Shown here one piece after another: positions 12,822 through 24,232 of a DNA stretch of 64,000 bases. The position numbers were made by a program, and so were the translations under genes. Numbering within the stretch: position 1 is the first letter of the stretch; every line of letters begins with the position of its first letter. Origin of the DNA: Anoplolepis gracilipes (Eukaryota > Arthropoda > Insecta > Hymenoptera > Formicidae); NCBI RefSeq assembly GCF_047496725.1, contig NC_132972.1, positions 9,883,001 through 9,947,000 of the forward strand. The letters are read 5' to 3'. Below the pieces are notes generated by a model. The model ran no database searches and was not told where the DNA came from. It saw only the letters and a list, made by a program, of their open reading frames with translations.

Positions 12822-13561
12822 TTTAAGTTTGGATTTTTTCAACAGAAGTCATAAGAAAAGAGAATGATATGTTGAAATATAATTTTATACTGATAATAAT
12901 TTTTTACAAGTATTAATCCTCATAGGACACTTTTTTCTCTGTTCCTGGTCACAATGGACCATAATGTTTTATCATAATTTAGCTGTCTTATATTACTCGC
13001 AAAAAATGTACATATATATTTTTTGACATTTAGAAAATACTCATGTATACTCAGGAATTTAACACAAATTTATGCATATATTGAAATAAATGCATTCTTC
13101 ATATAGAAATATGCTACATAAATTGATATGTACATAAATTTGTGTTTTTTTGACATTGTACAACAAATAAATTTTAAGGATATTGTACAACAAATAAATT
13201 TTATAAATTACTGAGAAAATAAATTTTAAATATTTTTTTTATTGATTAAAGCCTTAGAGATATTCTATTAAAATATTAATAAAATGACTCATATATGATC
13301 TTTAAGAGTTAATTTCTCACTATAGCGTTTAATAAAAGTATTACTTTCTTATGTAGTATAATTTTTATTTTTTACATTATTACATAATTCCATGCATAAA
13401 TATAATCAATTTTGGTTCTGACAAACTAAAATTTGCTTGATCAATCAAATGCTACTCTTTATTCAACATTTTCGTAATAAATAATAATAAATAAATTAGT
13501 AGAAATATTGCACAACTTATGATATTTTCAAGACGTTTTCCAACAAGGTGCGCATAATGTC

Positions 13562-13627
13562 ACCCAATTGGCTGTTGAATAGGAAAATTTTCGGGACTTT
13601 AGAAATTCTCTACTCGATAACCAATGG
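13562..13627 (+). promoter_or_regulatory. CCAAT boxes upstream of FRG1
   Basis: CCAAT occurs at 13564-13568, embedded in CCAATTGG so it reads on both strands, and again at 13621-13625. These are about 165-225 bp before the FRG1 start codon, in a slightly GC-richer stretch. They are compatible with an NF-Y-type promoter; function is inferred. Confidence 0.35.
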
Positions 13628-13787
13628 CATTCCATATTGCATCTATCTAAGTTTTCTTGCTTTCTTCAATAACGCCACAGTATAGTAAAAATCTCGAACA
13701 AGGAACCTGTGCTTTATATTCGTTTTTTGACATAAGATATCTAGCGCAGTTGATATTACAATAAATAGAAATTTGGAAAATAATAAA

Positions 13788-15310
13788 ATGTCAGAATACG
13801 AAAAAGTAAAAACAGGAAAGTTAAAATTAAAAGGAGAAAAATCAAGGTATGTTTAAAAATGTGTATATATTTCTTTTTTGTTTAAGATTTGAAGTATTAT
13901 TTTTCATCACATTTATTTAAAATATATTTATATCTTTCTTCTTCTCTTTTATTTTGTTAAATATATCTTTCTCCATTTCAGAACAAAAAAACGAAAATCT
14001 AAGACACAAGAAAAGGAACAGGATGTAACAGTAGAGAATAAGGACACTATTACTCATGGTAATTATTTATTAAATGTTTTTATTATAATATAACACAGAA
14101 AACATAAAAAATGAAAAGCATTTGCTTATATGACAATTTGTGTTGTAGGAGGATGGTGGAAGGTTAAGAGTATACTCGAAATCACAGGAACAGTAGCTAT
14201 AGAAATTGGAAATCAAACTTATATGAAAGCGCTTGATAATGGACTATTTACTCTTGGTGCACCACATGATGAAGGAGAAGGTCCATCACCAGAAGAAATT
14301 TTAACAGCATTTCCCATAAGCGAGACTAAGATTGCTTTGAAATCAGGTTATGGCAAATATCTTGGCGTTGATAAAAAAGGTGTTGTTATTGGACGAAATG
14401 ATGCAGTAGGCTCGATTGAACAGTGGGAGCCAATTTTCCAAGTATAATATATAATATATATATATATATATAAATTATTTATTGTTCTGAGTTTTTTATT
14501 ATATATTGTTTTTCTAGAGATCTAAAAAAATTATTTTGTGGTTCACTCATATTATTTTTTATTGTTGTATATCCATTATTTAGTCTGTATATTATTTATT
14601 AATTAGAAAGTAAAAAGCTATTAAATAGAAATTTATAGTTTTAAATTGACATGTTTATATAATATATATTTTTTTAAATTATATATAATACTATATAAAA
14701 AATAAGATTTAAATGAGTTATTTGCATTAGTTTTTAAAAATTTTTTTAAAATTATATTGATTTTCTAGGATGGCAAACTCGCTATATTAAATAATACAGG
14801 ATGTTTTATATCAATTACAAATGATGATGACATAATTTGTCAGAATAGAACAGCTGGTCCCTCAGAGTTTGTTGTTATAAGGAGTATGACACAACGTTCT
14901 CAAAGTCCTAGCAAAGATATTCCAAAGGAAGAACAAGGCTCACTTGCAGATATTGAAATAAATTATGTGTAAGTATAAAATCTTATTAATAACAGTATAA
15001 TAATATATTATTGATTAATAAATAGTTATTTAATTTCAATTTTCTAATTAATATTTTTACATTATGAATCAATGTATTGCTATTTAACAGCAATCTCTTT
15101 TATCCTATTTTCAACCAGATTTGAAAACATGTTTTTTAATATTAATATCTTTCATTTCCCAGGCGAAAGTTTCAAAAGTTTCAAGATAAGAAATTAAGGA
15201 TAAATAAGTCTGATCATTCTGAATTAGAAAAAGCAAAAATAGAAGGAAATTTACATGAAACTCTGTTAGATAGAAGAAGTAAGATGAAAGCTGATCGTTA
15301 TTGTAAATAA
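13788..15310 (+). CDS. FRG1: FRG1 homologue, actin-bundling and RNA-processing factor
   Basis: Five exons join in phase: 13788-13846, 13982-14058, 14149-14441, 14769-14968, 15163-15310. They give 258 aa, the same length as human FRG1. FRG1 proteins are nuclear and nucleolar, associate with spliceosomal complexes and bind F-actin through a fascin-like beta-trefoil. The N-terminus is lysine-rich with a nuclear-localisation-type cluster (RTKKRKSK, about residues 20-27). The central domain includes GWWKVKSILEITGTVAIE, ALDNGLFTLGAPH and ALKSGYGKYLG. The C-terminus (KFQKFQDKKLRI, LHETLLDRR, KADRYCK at the end) is almost unchanged from vertebrates. The start ATG begins MSEYEKVKTGKLKLKG, matching the family N-terminus. 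Confidence 0.95.
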
Positions 15311-16157
15311 ATTCAATTTTTACAGCATGACTGCTTGTTTTACTTAATTATTTATTATTGTAAAACACAAAATTTTAAAATATAAATGTTTCATTAAATA
15401 TTTTATTAAATATAAGTAAATCTTTGTATTATTTTTAAAAGATATAAAATGTATCTTTATATATCTAAAATATTAATTGTGTGAGCTTTTTGTGATATGT
15501 ACATATGAAGAGTACAAATCCTTAATAAGCTTATATTAAAACATAATATCTATTGTATTTTGTAAAAACGAAAAAATTCTAATGGGTTTTTTTATTGTGT
15601 ATATATTTCTTTAACATGAAAAATTTTAAATGAAATAAATCAATAAGATCATACTGCATGAAATTATATTTATTGTAACTATTTCTCTGCGTGAAATACC
15701 AACAATGTGTTCAATATAAAAATCATATTGTATGATATACATCTAAAATATTGTTAGAGATTATATAAAATTTTCTTATAAATATATATGGCTATTATAT
15801 AAATCGAAAATATATCACAAAAAAGTCAAATGATAATATTTTATATACAAAAAAACGGAATGTGCTTGATTCTGATAAATTATAGAAATTATATATTATA
15901 ATTACTTTGGCTGGATTGGCACATTTCATAAGGATTCACAGAGAGAAAAATATTCATAAATCGTCTATTCATATACAATAAAAAGATACTACAAACAATA
16001 TACATATATATGCTCTTGTGTGAAGTGACTGATTTTAAAAATATCAGATTTAAAAAAAGCTAGATTTACCAAAGATTTTCACATGCAGACATGCAAAATA
16101 ACTATTTAGAAAATCTTTGCTAAATCTACGTTCAATTATTTGCTGTTATTATAAAAA
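15311..16157. other. Intergenic gap between convergent FRG1 and Shc 3' ends
   Basis: Short AT-rich space that must hold both 3' UTRs. A stem of about 20 bp (16061-16080 with 16109-16128, one mismatch, loop about 28 nt) lies about 30 nt beyond the Shc stop codon and would be in the Shc 3' UTR. No further gene is seen. Confidence 0.6.
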
Positions 16158-19017
16158 TTAATAATTTGTATGCCTGGGAATAGGATAACGCAGTACTAGA
16201 ACACTATCAGCAGATATGATAGGTAATACATTGTCACAGTGATGGTTCACTAGATGACTCACACTATCAAATACACGATCTTTTGTGCGAACCTGTAAAT
16301 AAAAATATATATTACTTTATTGTATTGCTCATTATTTATTAAAATGTTATTAGACCATATTTTTAAGAAGGTCAACACATATAATAAAAATATTTAGATA
16401 AATTAAAATTTATATAATTAGAAAATATTTAAAAAATTAATGATTACACATAAGCTTTTCATTTGTACTAATATAATTCTTATTAAGTGTAAATTTTACT
16501 TTATGTATAATACTTACAACACCTTCAGGATCAATTAACAATAAATGTTTTGGAGTACCATTATTCATACCAGTCAAAACATATTGACCAGGAGAACCTT
16601 GTGATTCTCGAACTAGAAAATCACCATCCTATAAGAGCAAAATATAAAGCAATTTCAAAGATAATTTATATTAATAAATTTTATATATCTTATATAATAT
16701 TTATATATATATATATTTACTCTAGTAAGCATAGATTCCGCTTCAGATCGACTAACACTTCCATGAAACCATATTTCTTGCTTCAATTGTTGTTTTTGTG
16801 ATCGAGGACTTAGTCTATTCATATCTGATATAGCAGAACTAAAGGGCTCTAAAATTCGTGAATAAAAAGTTTGATATAAGTAATAAATTGTGAATATAGA
16901 ACAAATCTTTTCATATAAAAAAACATCCTCAAGATCTTAAATGTGTAAGATGACAAATAAAAAAATAAATTATAAAGAACAAAGGATAATGGATCAATAT
17001 TATTGTGAAAATTTTGTAACTTGGCGATAAATTATGAATCTTCATTAAAAACATAACATAAGTAATTCTTACGCATATCAAAAACATCAAAAAGTGATGC
17101 CGCATCACGATGATTATCTCTGTTTGCAGCTATGACACTGTCATTAACATAATTGTGCTCAGGCATTGTGTTTAGATTCGTTGATGAGGATATAGTACCA
17201 TCCGAGTTCAAGTCGATTAAATTTCCAGTTTCTGATATGAAAAAGATCAAAATAGAAGATTAAATATTATATAGAAAAAAATTACATAAAAATTAATTTT
17301 CTATATAAATATATAATTCGTAGTATATTTCTATTAAAAAATTATTTTATAAAATATATTACCTGCCCACTCCTGGTGTTGTCTATCAGTGGCAGAGGAG
17401 AATAAGTCCATTGCAGTACTTTGTGCGTGAATGCGTGATGTATGATTTTGATGATGCTTCAGATTAGGCAGTGTGGATGTTGTCGTAGGCAAAGGTGGTA
17501 CAGGTGGTGGACCAATATCAGGTGGTACTTTGCCTGGTAGATCATTATAATAATCTCTATCTGCTTCCCGAACACCATTTAATACAGGACTATAAGAGGA
17601 TATGTAAAATGATTAAACAAATTCGGTTTATCGTAACTTCTCTTTCAACAGATTAATGTGTTTCTACAAAAACTTACTGTAAAGAACTAGGCTTTGTGAG
17701 AAACTCTTTGAACCTAAGTTCGAACGCTTGTCCAATAGTGGATATAACATCTTGTGCTAAACCACCTGCGCATTCAAGCACATAACACGCACGCCATTCA
17801 TGCATATTTTTAGCCACATATGCAACAAAATCCAGTATTTCCTATTATACATTACAAAATTCAATTTTACTAAGACAGCACAAAAAATACAATAATTTAT
17901 ATTTGTATTGATTAGTGAAATGCCTGTCACATATTGAAATGTGTAAAGTACAGGTGTATGTTATTTACCGTATCACCACCTGAAGCAAAAGATATGCGTG
18001 GCATGTCATGTTTAGCAATAATATGTCCATTTTCAATATTTGTTAAGGATAAACTGCAACTGCTGATAGTTAAATTAACACTCGCAGCAGTGTGCTCCAT
18101 ACGAGGTTTATCTGCTATGGCTCTTAACACTTTTCTATCAACCTGGAATCAAGAACTTGATAAAGTTATGTATATAAATAGTTATATACAAATAGTTATA
18201 TATGTACCCTTCTCTTTTTATCAGCAGATTTTAATCCTGCAGCTTCGCAAACTCTGTTTATACATTCTCTAGAAATAAAAACGAAAAGTTGTTTATTGTA
18301 TGTTTGAAAATATCTGACAGAGAGAGTCTAATAGTAAAAACTACATATTGTGTGATAACTTACTTAGCTACACACGAGCGTGTTTCAAAATCTAAACTTT
18401 TCATAGATGTATATACTTCGAGACACCCAATATACTGTAATTTTTATACAAAGAAAAATTAGAATATTTTTAATGTTAAAAGAAAAAAAATTAATGCAAT
18501 TTAAGTAATATTAAATATTAAATATTTTATCAAAATATTTTTTTTCCTCTTTCCAGATTTTTGTGTTATTAGAGTATTTTATGTTTTATTGCTATGATAC
18601 AGATATTTAATATATTAAGGAGAATAAGCAGAAAAAATAATAATTTTCTTAAAAATTAAATCAACTTGAAACAGTGTCCTATCTTTATAGTATTATTCTT
18701 TAATACATTTCACATAGTCAGCTTTTTATTTTTTTTTAATATTTAAATACAACAAAATACTTGAGCATATTATAGAAAGACTTAGAAATGCAAAATTGAT
18801 CATAAAACAAGTAGAATTATTCTGATGTCACTGAGATGTACCCAAAAGTTGATAAAAAATTAAAAATTTGAAAAATATATAAATATCTTGATATATTTTA
18901 AACAATACAGTAACATACCTTCACTGTATAAGTAATTCCTTCCTTACTTACAAGATGATCCGGATGTAACCAACCTCTAGCAGGTTTACTTATAAAACTG
19001 CTACCTCCTGCAGCCAT
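16158..19017 (-). CDS. Shc: Shc adaptor protein (PTB-CH1-SH2)
   Basis: Ten exons on the minus strand join in phase: 19017-18919, 18434-18364, 18268-18208, 18142-17969, 17841-17678, 17589-17363, 17231-17073, 16848-16721, 16628-16518, 16292-16158. They give 442 aa. Shc couples activated receptor tyrosine kinases to Grb2/Drk and Ras at the plasma membrane. The PTB domain spans about residues 10-190 (GWLHPDHLVSKEGITYTVKY, IGCLEVYTSMKSLDFETR, DFVAYVAKNMHEWRACYVLE). The CH1 linker has the twin-tyrosine site DYYNDLPGK (Y203/Y204) and a second Grb2-type YxN site, HNYVND (Y293). The SH2 domain starts at WFHG (345) with the phosphotyrosine-binding arginine R368 in FLVRES, and ends RYPIPRHTNY. An acceptor AG lies 2 nt before the ATG, so a non-coding leader exon lies upstream (right). 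The start begins MAAGGSSFISKPARGW, typical of the p52-like form. Confidence 0.94.
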
Positions 19018-20365
19018 TGCTAAATTAAAACACACAGATGTTACCAGTATATAAAACATTTATTAAAGTATACATATAACAAATTCACTATATATTTTAT
19101 CAGAAATAATTTAATCATTTATTAATATAGAAAAAAACATATGTTCAACAATTTTGAAAGTAACAATTAAAATTATGTTAGCAGATTAAAAGTAATATAA
19201 AGACATTAGTCATCATAGTTTTGCATTATAATGCATTATAGTTTTATTTAATGTTCTTCAGTTTAATATTTTTTATATATCTCTGATATATATATGTATA
19301 TGTTAAAAGCAAACGGAAAATTATTTTTCTCCCTTTAATCATATCGTGATTCGAAACAGGCAAAAAGCTCATGCAATTTTCCTTGTAAATCACGCCCAAA
19401 ATGCCATGACTTTTCAAACTGTCAGATTGGAATTCGTACACATTAATATATTCTTAAATGTTAAAATCATACCTAATGCGAACGATTATTTACTCATTTA
19501 TTAGTTATCCGTCAATGACACATTGTTCATTGCACAAGGAAACTTTTGTCTTCGACTTGTCACCGATGATTCTGACGTCTATCCTATCATGAGTTCATGA
19601 GGTGGATCATTGACGTATACAACATACACCATAGGCGTCAACGTAAACTTGCATATTATTTAATGGTTCACAGACAGTAAATAAAACAATTTAGATACCA
19701 TCTTACACACACACACACATACACATGATACAAAATATCTTAATCTGATTTTTGATAGTGTATACTCCAATAAGTCTCAATCGCCATTCAATGAAATATA
19801 TATCTGTTTTTTTTTCAACTGCACTTTCAATGCTAGTAATCTTTCTTTTTTCTTTTTTCTTTTCGGAAAAAATAGATGCGTAATAGATTGATTTTTCCAT
19901 AGGAAAAAAGCTAATAATAAAAGCTAATAATTAGATAGATATTATAAATATAAGCCTACAAAAAAATTCATTATAAATGTAGAGCATGTAAACCGACCTT
20001 AAAGCCATAAATTAAATAATATTTAATATGTAATATTTTTATTATTATCTCTGTGTACCAGATCACATATATTAAAAAATAAAATTTGACCAATAAAAAA
20101 ATTTTGCAAATTTCGTTCTAATTAGTCAAAATCCAATCTTTAATTTTCCATGAGTAATGTGATACGGGCTTAAGGGAAAAAGGAAGTGATTCCGTCATAT
20201 TTTCACAGGTAGGTGGCACATCTATATATCCGTGAACATTGGTCGATTAACAGCCACGCGCCTGACGCGGCATTCGCTCTTTCTCGTTCAATGTCCGGTT
20301 GAATCCGGTTCGCACGGAAGAATCCGTTTCCATCTACGATATAACGCGTACGAGGACGAGTCAAA
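19018..20365. promoter_or_regulatory. Divergent promoter region of Shc and RACK1
   Basis: The two start codons face away from each other across 1.35 kb. The Shc leader intron occupies the left part. The part near RACK1 (20205-20365) is GC-richer. It holds a pyrimidine tract CTCTTTCTC (20277-20285), like the 5'-terminal oligopyrimidine start of translation-machinery mRNAs including RACK1, and a short upstream ORF of three sense codons (ATG at 20291, TGA at 20300). Transcription starts are inferred. Confidence 0.4.
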
Positions 20366-22179
20366 ATGACGGAAACTCTGCAGCTGAGAGGCACACTTCG
20401 CGGCCACAATGGCTGGGTCACGCAAATCGCCACGAATCCGAAATATCCGGACATGATTCTGTCTTCTTCACGTGGTAAGTACACCATCCAGAAACGCTAT
20501 CTTTTTTTTTCTCATAACTTAATCTTTTTGCCTCTATTCCCTATTAATACAATTCACGCATTCGTATCATAATTTTAATTAATTCTGAGTAGTACTTTTG
20601 TGTATATCGTCTGTAATATTCCATCTGCTCGCATTGTAAATTACTTGGTTATGGTTTAAGAATTTTATACTTGAAAGTAATAACAAGGTGTTGATTAATT
20701 AATCATTTATTAATTAATTATTATTTTGTTTTCCATTCTAGACAAGACTTTGATAGTGTGGAAATTGACACGTGACGAAGCCAACTATGGTATTCCACAG
20801 AAGCGTCTTTACGGTCATTCGCATTTCATAAGCGACGTGGTTCTTTCATCCGATGGTAACTACGCGTTATCCGGTTCGTGGGATAAAACCTTGCGTCTTT
20901 GGGATTTGGCAGCAGGTCGCACAACCAGAAGATTTGAGGACCATACCAAGGTGTGATTCTTCGCTCTACAGCGACGCATTTGTATGGTTTTACTTACTTC
21001 GTAATATAAGGAGAAAAGAAAGAATAATCCTTCATATTACAAAATATTGCTTTGTAATATTAAGAATTTTTTTTTATTTATCCTTATAATAGAAGGAGTA
21101 ATTCAATGGGAGATATAAAATTACTGAAGCTTTTTTTTTTATATTTTTTTTTATATTGAAAGTAGAAGAAGTAAACTACTGATTAAGTCAGTAGTATCGT
21201 AAGTATTGATACAACAAAAATTATTTGATAATAGCTTTATTAATTTATTCTGAGTTTTATTTCTATCGATAGGATGTATTGAGTGTTGCTTTCTCTGTGG
21301 ACAATCGTCAAATAGTCTCTGGTTCACGAGATAAGACAATTAAATTGTGGAACACATTAGCTGAATGTAAATATACCATTCAAGATGACGGACATACTGA
21401 CTGGGTCAGTTGCGTGCGTTTCTCTCCCAATCATGCAAACCCCATCATTGTTTCGGCAGGCTGGGATCGTGTTGTTAAAGTAAGAATAAAGCTTATATTT
21501 AGAAGATTAAATATAAGATCGTAAAATATTTTATAAGAATGATGGATATTTTCAAAATACTCATGATATTACTATGAGTGTATGCGGATATGGGACTGAT
21601 ATACATTTCATACATCTCTTTACAATTGTATTTATGATATATCCACTTACTAATTTAACAATTTACTTGCAGGTCTGGAATTTGACAAATTGCAGACTAA
21701 AGATCAACCATAGTGGTCATACAGGATATCTGAATACTGTTACGGTATCACCTGATGGATCACTCTGTGCATCTGGTGGCAAAGTATATATCTTTTTAAT
21801 TTATATTTGCCATAAACTTAAAACTTGCAGAACTTAAAACTGATATTATTTCTATTTGTAGGATTGCAAAGCTATGCTATGGGACTTGAACGACGGCAAA
21901 CATCTCCACACTTTGGATCATAATGATATCATCACAGCATTGTGTTTCAGCCCTAATCGTTATTGGCTCTGCGCCGCGTTTGGACCATGGATCAAGATCT
22001 GGGATCTTGAGACTAAAGAAATGGTCGAGGAATTAAAACCCGAAGTTGTGTCCGCAACCAGTAAAGCAGAACCTCCTCTATGTTTGTCTCTCGCATGGTC
22101 CACTGATGGTCAGACACTGTTTGCAGGGTATTCCGATAATACTATCCGTGTCTGGCAAGTTTCTGTGTCTAGCCGATAA
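20366..22179 (+). CDS. Rack1: RACK1, ribosome-associated WD40 scaffold
   Basis: Five exons join in phase: 20366-20474, 20742-20950, 21273-21479, 21673-21783, 21862-22179. They give 317 aa, exactly the length of human RACK1. RACK1 is a seven-blade WD40 protein on the 40S subunit near the mRNA exit; it binds activated protein kinase C and other signalling partners. WD repeats are easily seen: GSWDKTLRLWDL, GSRDKTIKLWNT, AGWDRVVKVWNL, GKDCKAMLWDL, AFGPWIKIWDLE and YSDNTIRVWQV. The N-terminus MTETLQLRGTLRGHNGWVTQ fits the family start. The gene is divergent from Shc and ends 170 bp from the NFU1 stop codon, tail to tail. Introns are short (78-322 bp). Confidence 0.97.
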
Positions 22180-22348
22180 ATACTTTTTAATAAAAGTTTA
22201 AAACCAAATATCAACTTATATTTGTATCACTTTATTTATACATTTTAACTCTAATACACACAACATATGCATATCTACAATAAAATATATAAATTTACAA
22301 GATGCTAGAGATGCATTTGCATCTACAAATCATCAACTATGATTGCAT

Positions 22349-23598
22349 CTATTTATCTTTACTTTTTTCTTCAATTTTTCGCTCAAATTTTTGGAATTCT
22401 TTCTCGGCAATCTTATCCGTTTCGTCCTCCACTTGTACAACTCCGAGTACTTCAGGTATATAAAATCTCATCATATTTTGCACACCATTTCTTAACGTTA
22501 TTGCCGAACTTGGACAATTTGTACAGGAACCTTGCATCTTTAGTTTTACAACACCTTCCTCGAATCCCTGTGGAAAAAATGTTTATGTAACAAATTAAAT
22601 AAATTAAAATGCATTTTTTCTTTCAAATTTGAACAGAATACTTGCCATAAATACAATATCACCACCATCTTCTTGTACTGTAGGCCGTATTCGTGTTTCT
22701 AATAATTCTTTTATCATTTGAACAATCTCATCATCGTCTGCATTAATTTCTATAAAAATTAATGAAATAATTGAACATTTTATTCTTGAATATTTTGAAA
22801 CTAAAGAATAGAGACTATGTAAACTCTACGTGTATCTGTAGCAGGTTGAGAGGTTTCATCCATGATTGGCAATCCACTTGCAAAGAAATCCATTATGGTT
22901 GCAAATACTTCTGGCTTCAACAACTTCCATTCTACGTCCTCATCGAGTTTTGTAACCGTAATAAAGTCAGGACCAAAAAATATCGCCTTTACTCCTTCAA
23001 TGCGAAATAACATTTTAGCAAGTGATGAGCAGTATGCATCTTTTGCACTTGGAAAATCTTTTGTACATCCTTCCCCCAATACTGGTACTCCTGGGATGAA
23101 TTTTAAACTATTTGGATTTGGCGTATCTTGTGTCTGAATAAACATATTACGTCTTTGTTGGCTAGATATAGAAGGACTGTGAAGTACAAGAAATGATGTT
23201 TCACCATCGCTATATCGGCGCCCTAGAGGAAGGTAAGTCCTGAAAAATTTGCATATAAATATATTATTTTATCCAAAAAGATATGTGTGTAAATGTAGTA
23301 TATTGTATATAACAAAAAAGAAAGCAACAAAATTACAAATCTTACGTGGAATATTCTGCTGATAACATTCTTTTGACTGCAGGTACACATCGTTTTACAG
23401 AAAGTTTATTCGAAACTCTGGAAAAAAATATAAGTATTTATTAATAAAATTCTATCAACTCTATAGAAATATAGAACAAAATATATACGTTTATATAATA
23501 AAATCTAAACAGATAATTTACTGTATGCATTGTTCATTCGTCAAAGTTTTATACAACACCGGTCGGCTTGTATGAATCGATTTAAAAATTTTATCCAT
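22349..23598 (-). CDS. NFU1: NFU1 iron-sulphur cluster scaffold, mitochondrial
   Basis: Five minus-strand exons join in phase: 23598-23522, 23417-23346, 23239-22830, 22749-22646, 22567-22349, giving 293 aa (human 254). NFU1 is a late carrier delivering [4Fe-4S] clusters to targets such as lipoyl synthase. The first ~80 residues are basic with few acidic residues and form a likely mitochondrial targeting peptide. The Nfu N-domain begins at M82 with MFIQTQDTPNPNSLKF and includes FFGPDFITVTK and IMDFFASGLP. The NifU-type domain includes IRPTVQEDGGD and the cluster-binding CxxC (C236, C239) in GSCTNCPSS. The internal Met82 corresponds to the start of the shorter human cytosolic form. The last intron uses a GC donor. 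The C-terminus is a charged tail (KFERKIEEKSKDK). The junction between exons 3 and 4 (donor at 22829) is the least certain. Confidence 0.93.
22568..22645 (-). other. GC-AG intron in NFU1
   Basis: On the minus strand this 78 nt intron begins GCAAGT and ends CACAG. Using GC keeps phase and gives the contiguous DIVFM-GFEEGVVKL, matching the family DVIYK-GFEDGIVQL. The nearby GT alternatives either drop conserved residues or shift frame. Confidence 0.75.
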
Positions 23599-24232
23599 TG
23601 TTTTATTTATCTTTGTCTCTTTTTTCTTTCAAATTATTAAAGATAAATCATTTTTTTAAAGCTATATACTTCTTGATCAGATTTTTCATAAGACGCAGTT
23701 TGCTCTTTTTCTTGCAAAATGTCCCAAACCTATTTCAGATAAATTGACATAACACACATCAAAGACAAACCTCACCTCGCACATGCGCGATCACCATAAA
23801 ATATGTAGTGATATAAACGCAACATCACTCGATTTTGTGTTATCACAAAACGGAGAGCGCATGCGCGAAATAAGTATATTGAGAATTACACAATATAAAA
23901 TATTTTTAATCGATTATCTAATATAATCTAATTAAATTAAAATATATACACTTTTTCCTCTGTACTTTATATCGTGTTTTTATTATTATTAGTAATATAT
24001 ACAGAGATGAGCATTTGATAAATAACGTTTAGAAAGCTTATTAAGAAAAGGGAGGAGTTAAAAATAGAGATAAAAAGTATTTTATTATTTTAGATCTGTG
24101 TGCGAGTGTTCGCGAAACCTTCCTTCAATGTGAGAGGAGATAAAACCGCATGCGTTTCGATTCTAATTGTATTCGCAAACTACATGCTCGGGAAGAGCGG
24201 CGCTTTACAATCAGTCCGGTTTTTGAAGAAAT
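23599..24232. promoter_or_regulatory. NFU1-GCN1 divergent promoter with NRF1/EWG-type palindromes
   Basis: The two start codons are 634 bp apart and face away. A perfect palindrome GCGCATGCGC (23857-23866) matches the NRF1 (insect Erect wing) core site. A near-match, GCACATGCGCG, is at 23779-23789. An initiator-like TCAGT (24211-24215) lies 18 bp before the GCN1 ATG, so the GCN1 5' UTR may be very short. NRF1-type sites are established in promoters of mitochondrial-function genes; assignment to NFU1 is inferred. Confidence 0.5.

Noticed and set aside
21525..21600. C/D-box snoRNA in RACK1 intron 3
   Set aside because: ATGATGG and CTGA are spaced suitably, but box C is imperfect, the terminal stem is only TATA, and no rRNA complement could be confirmed.
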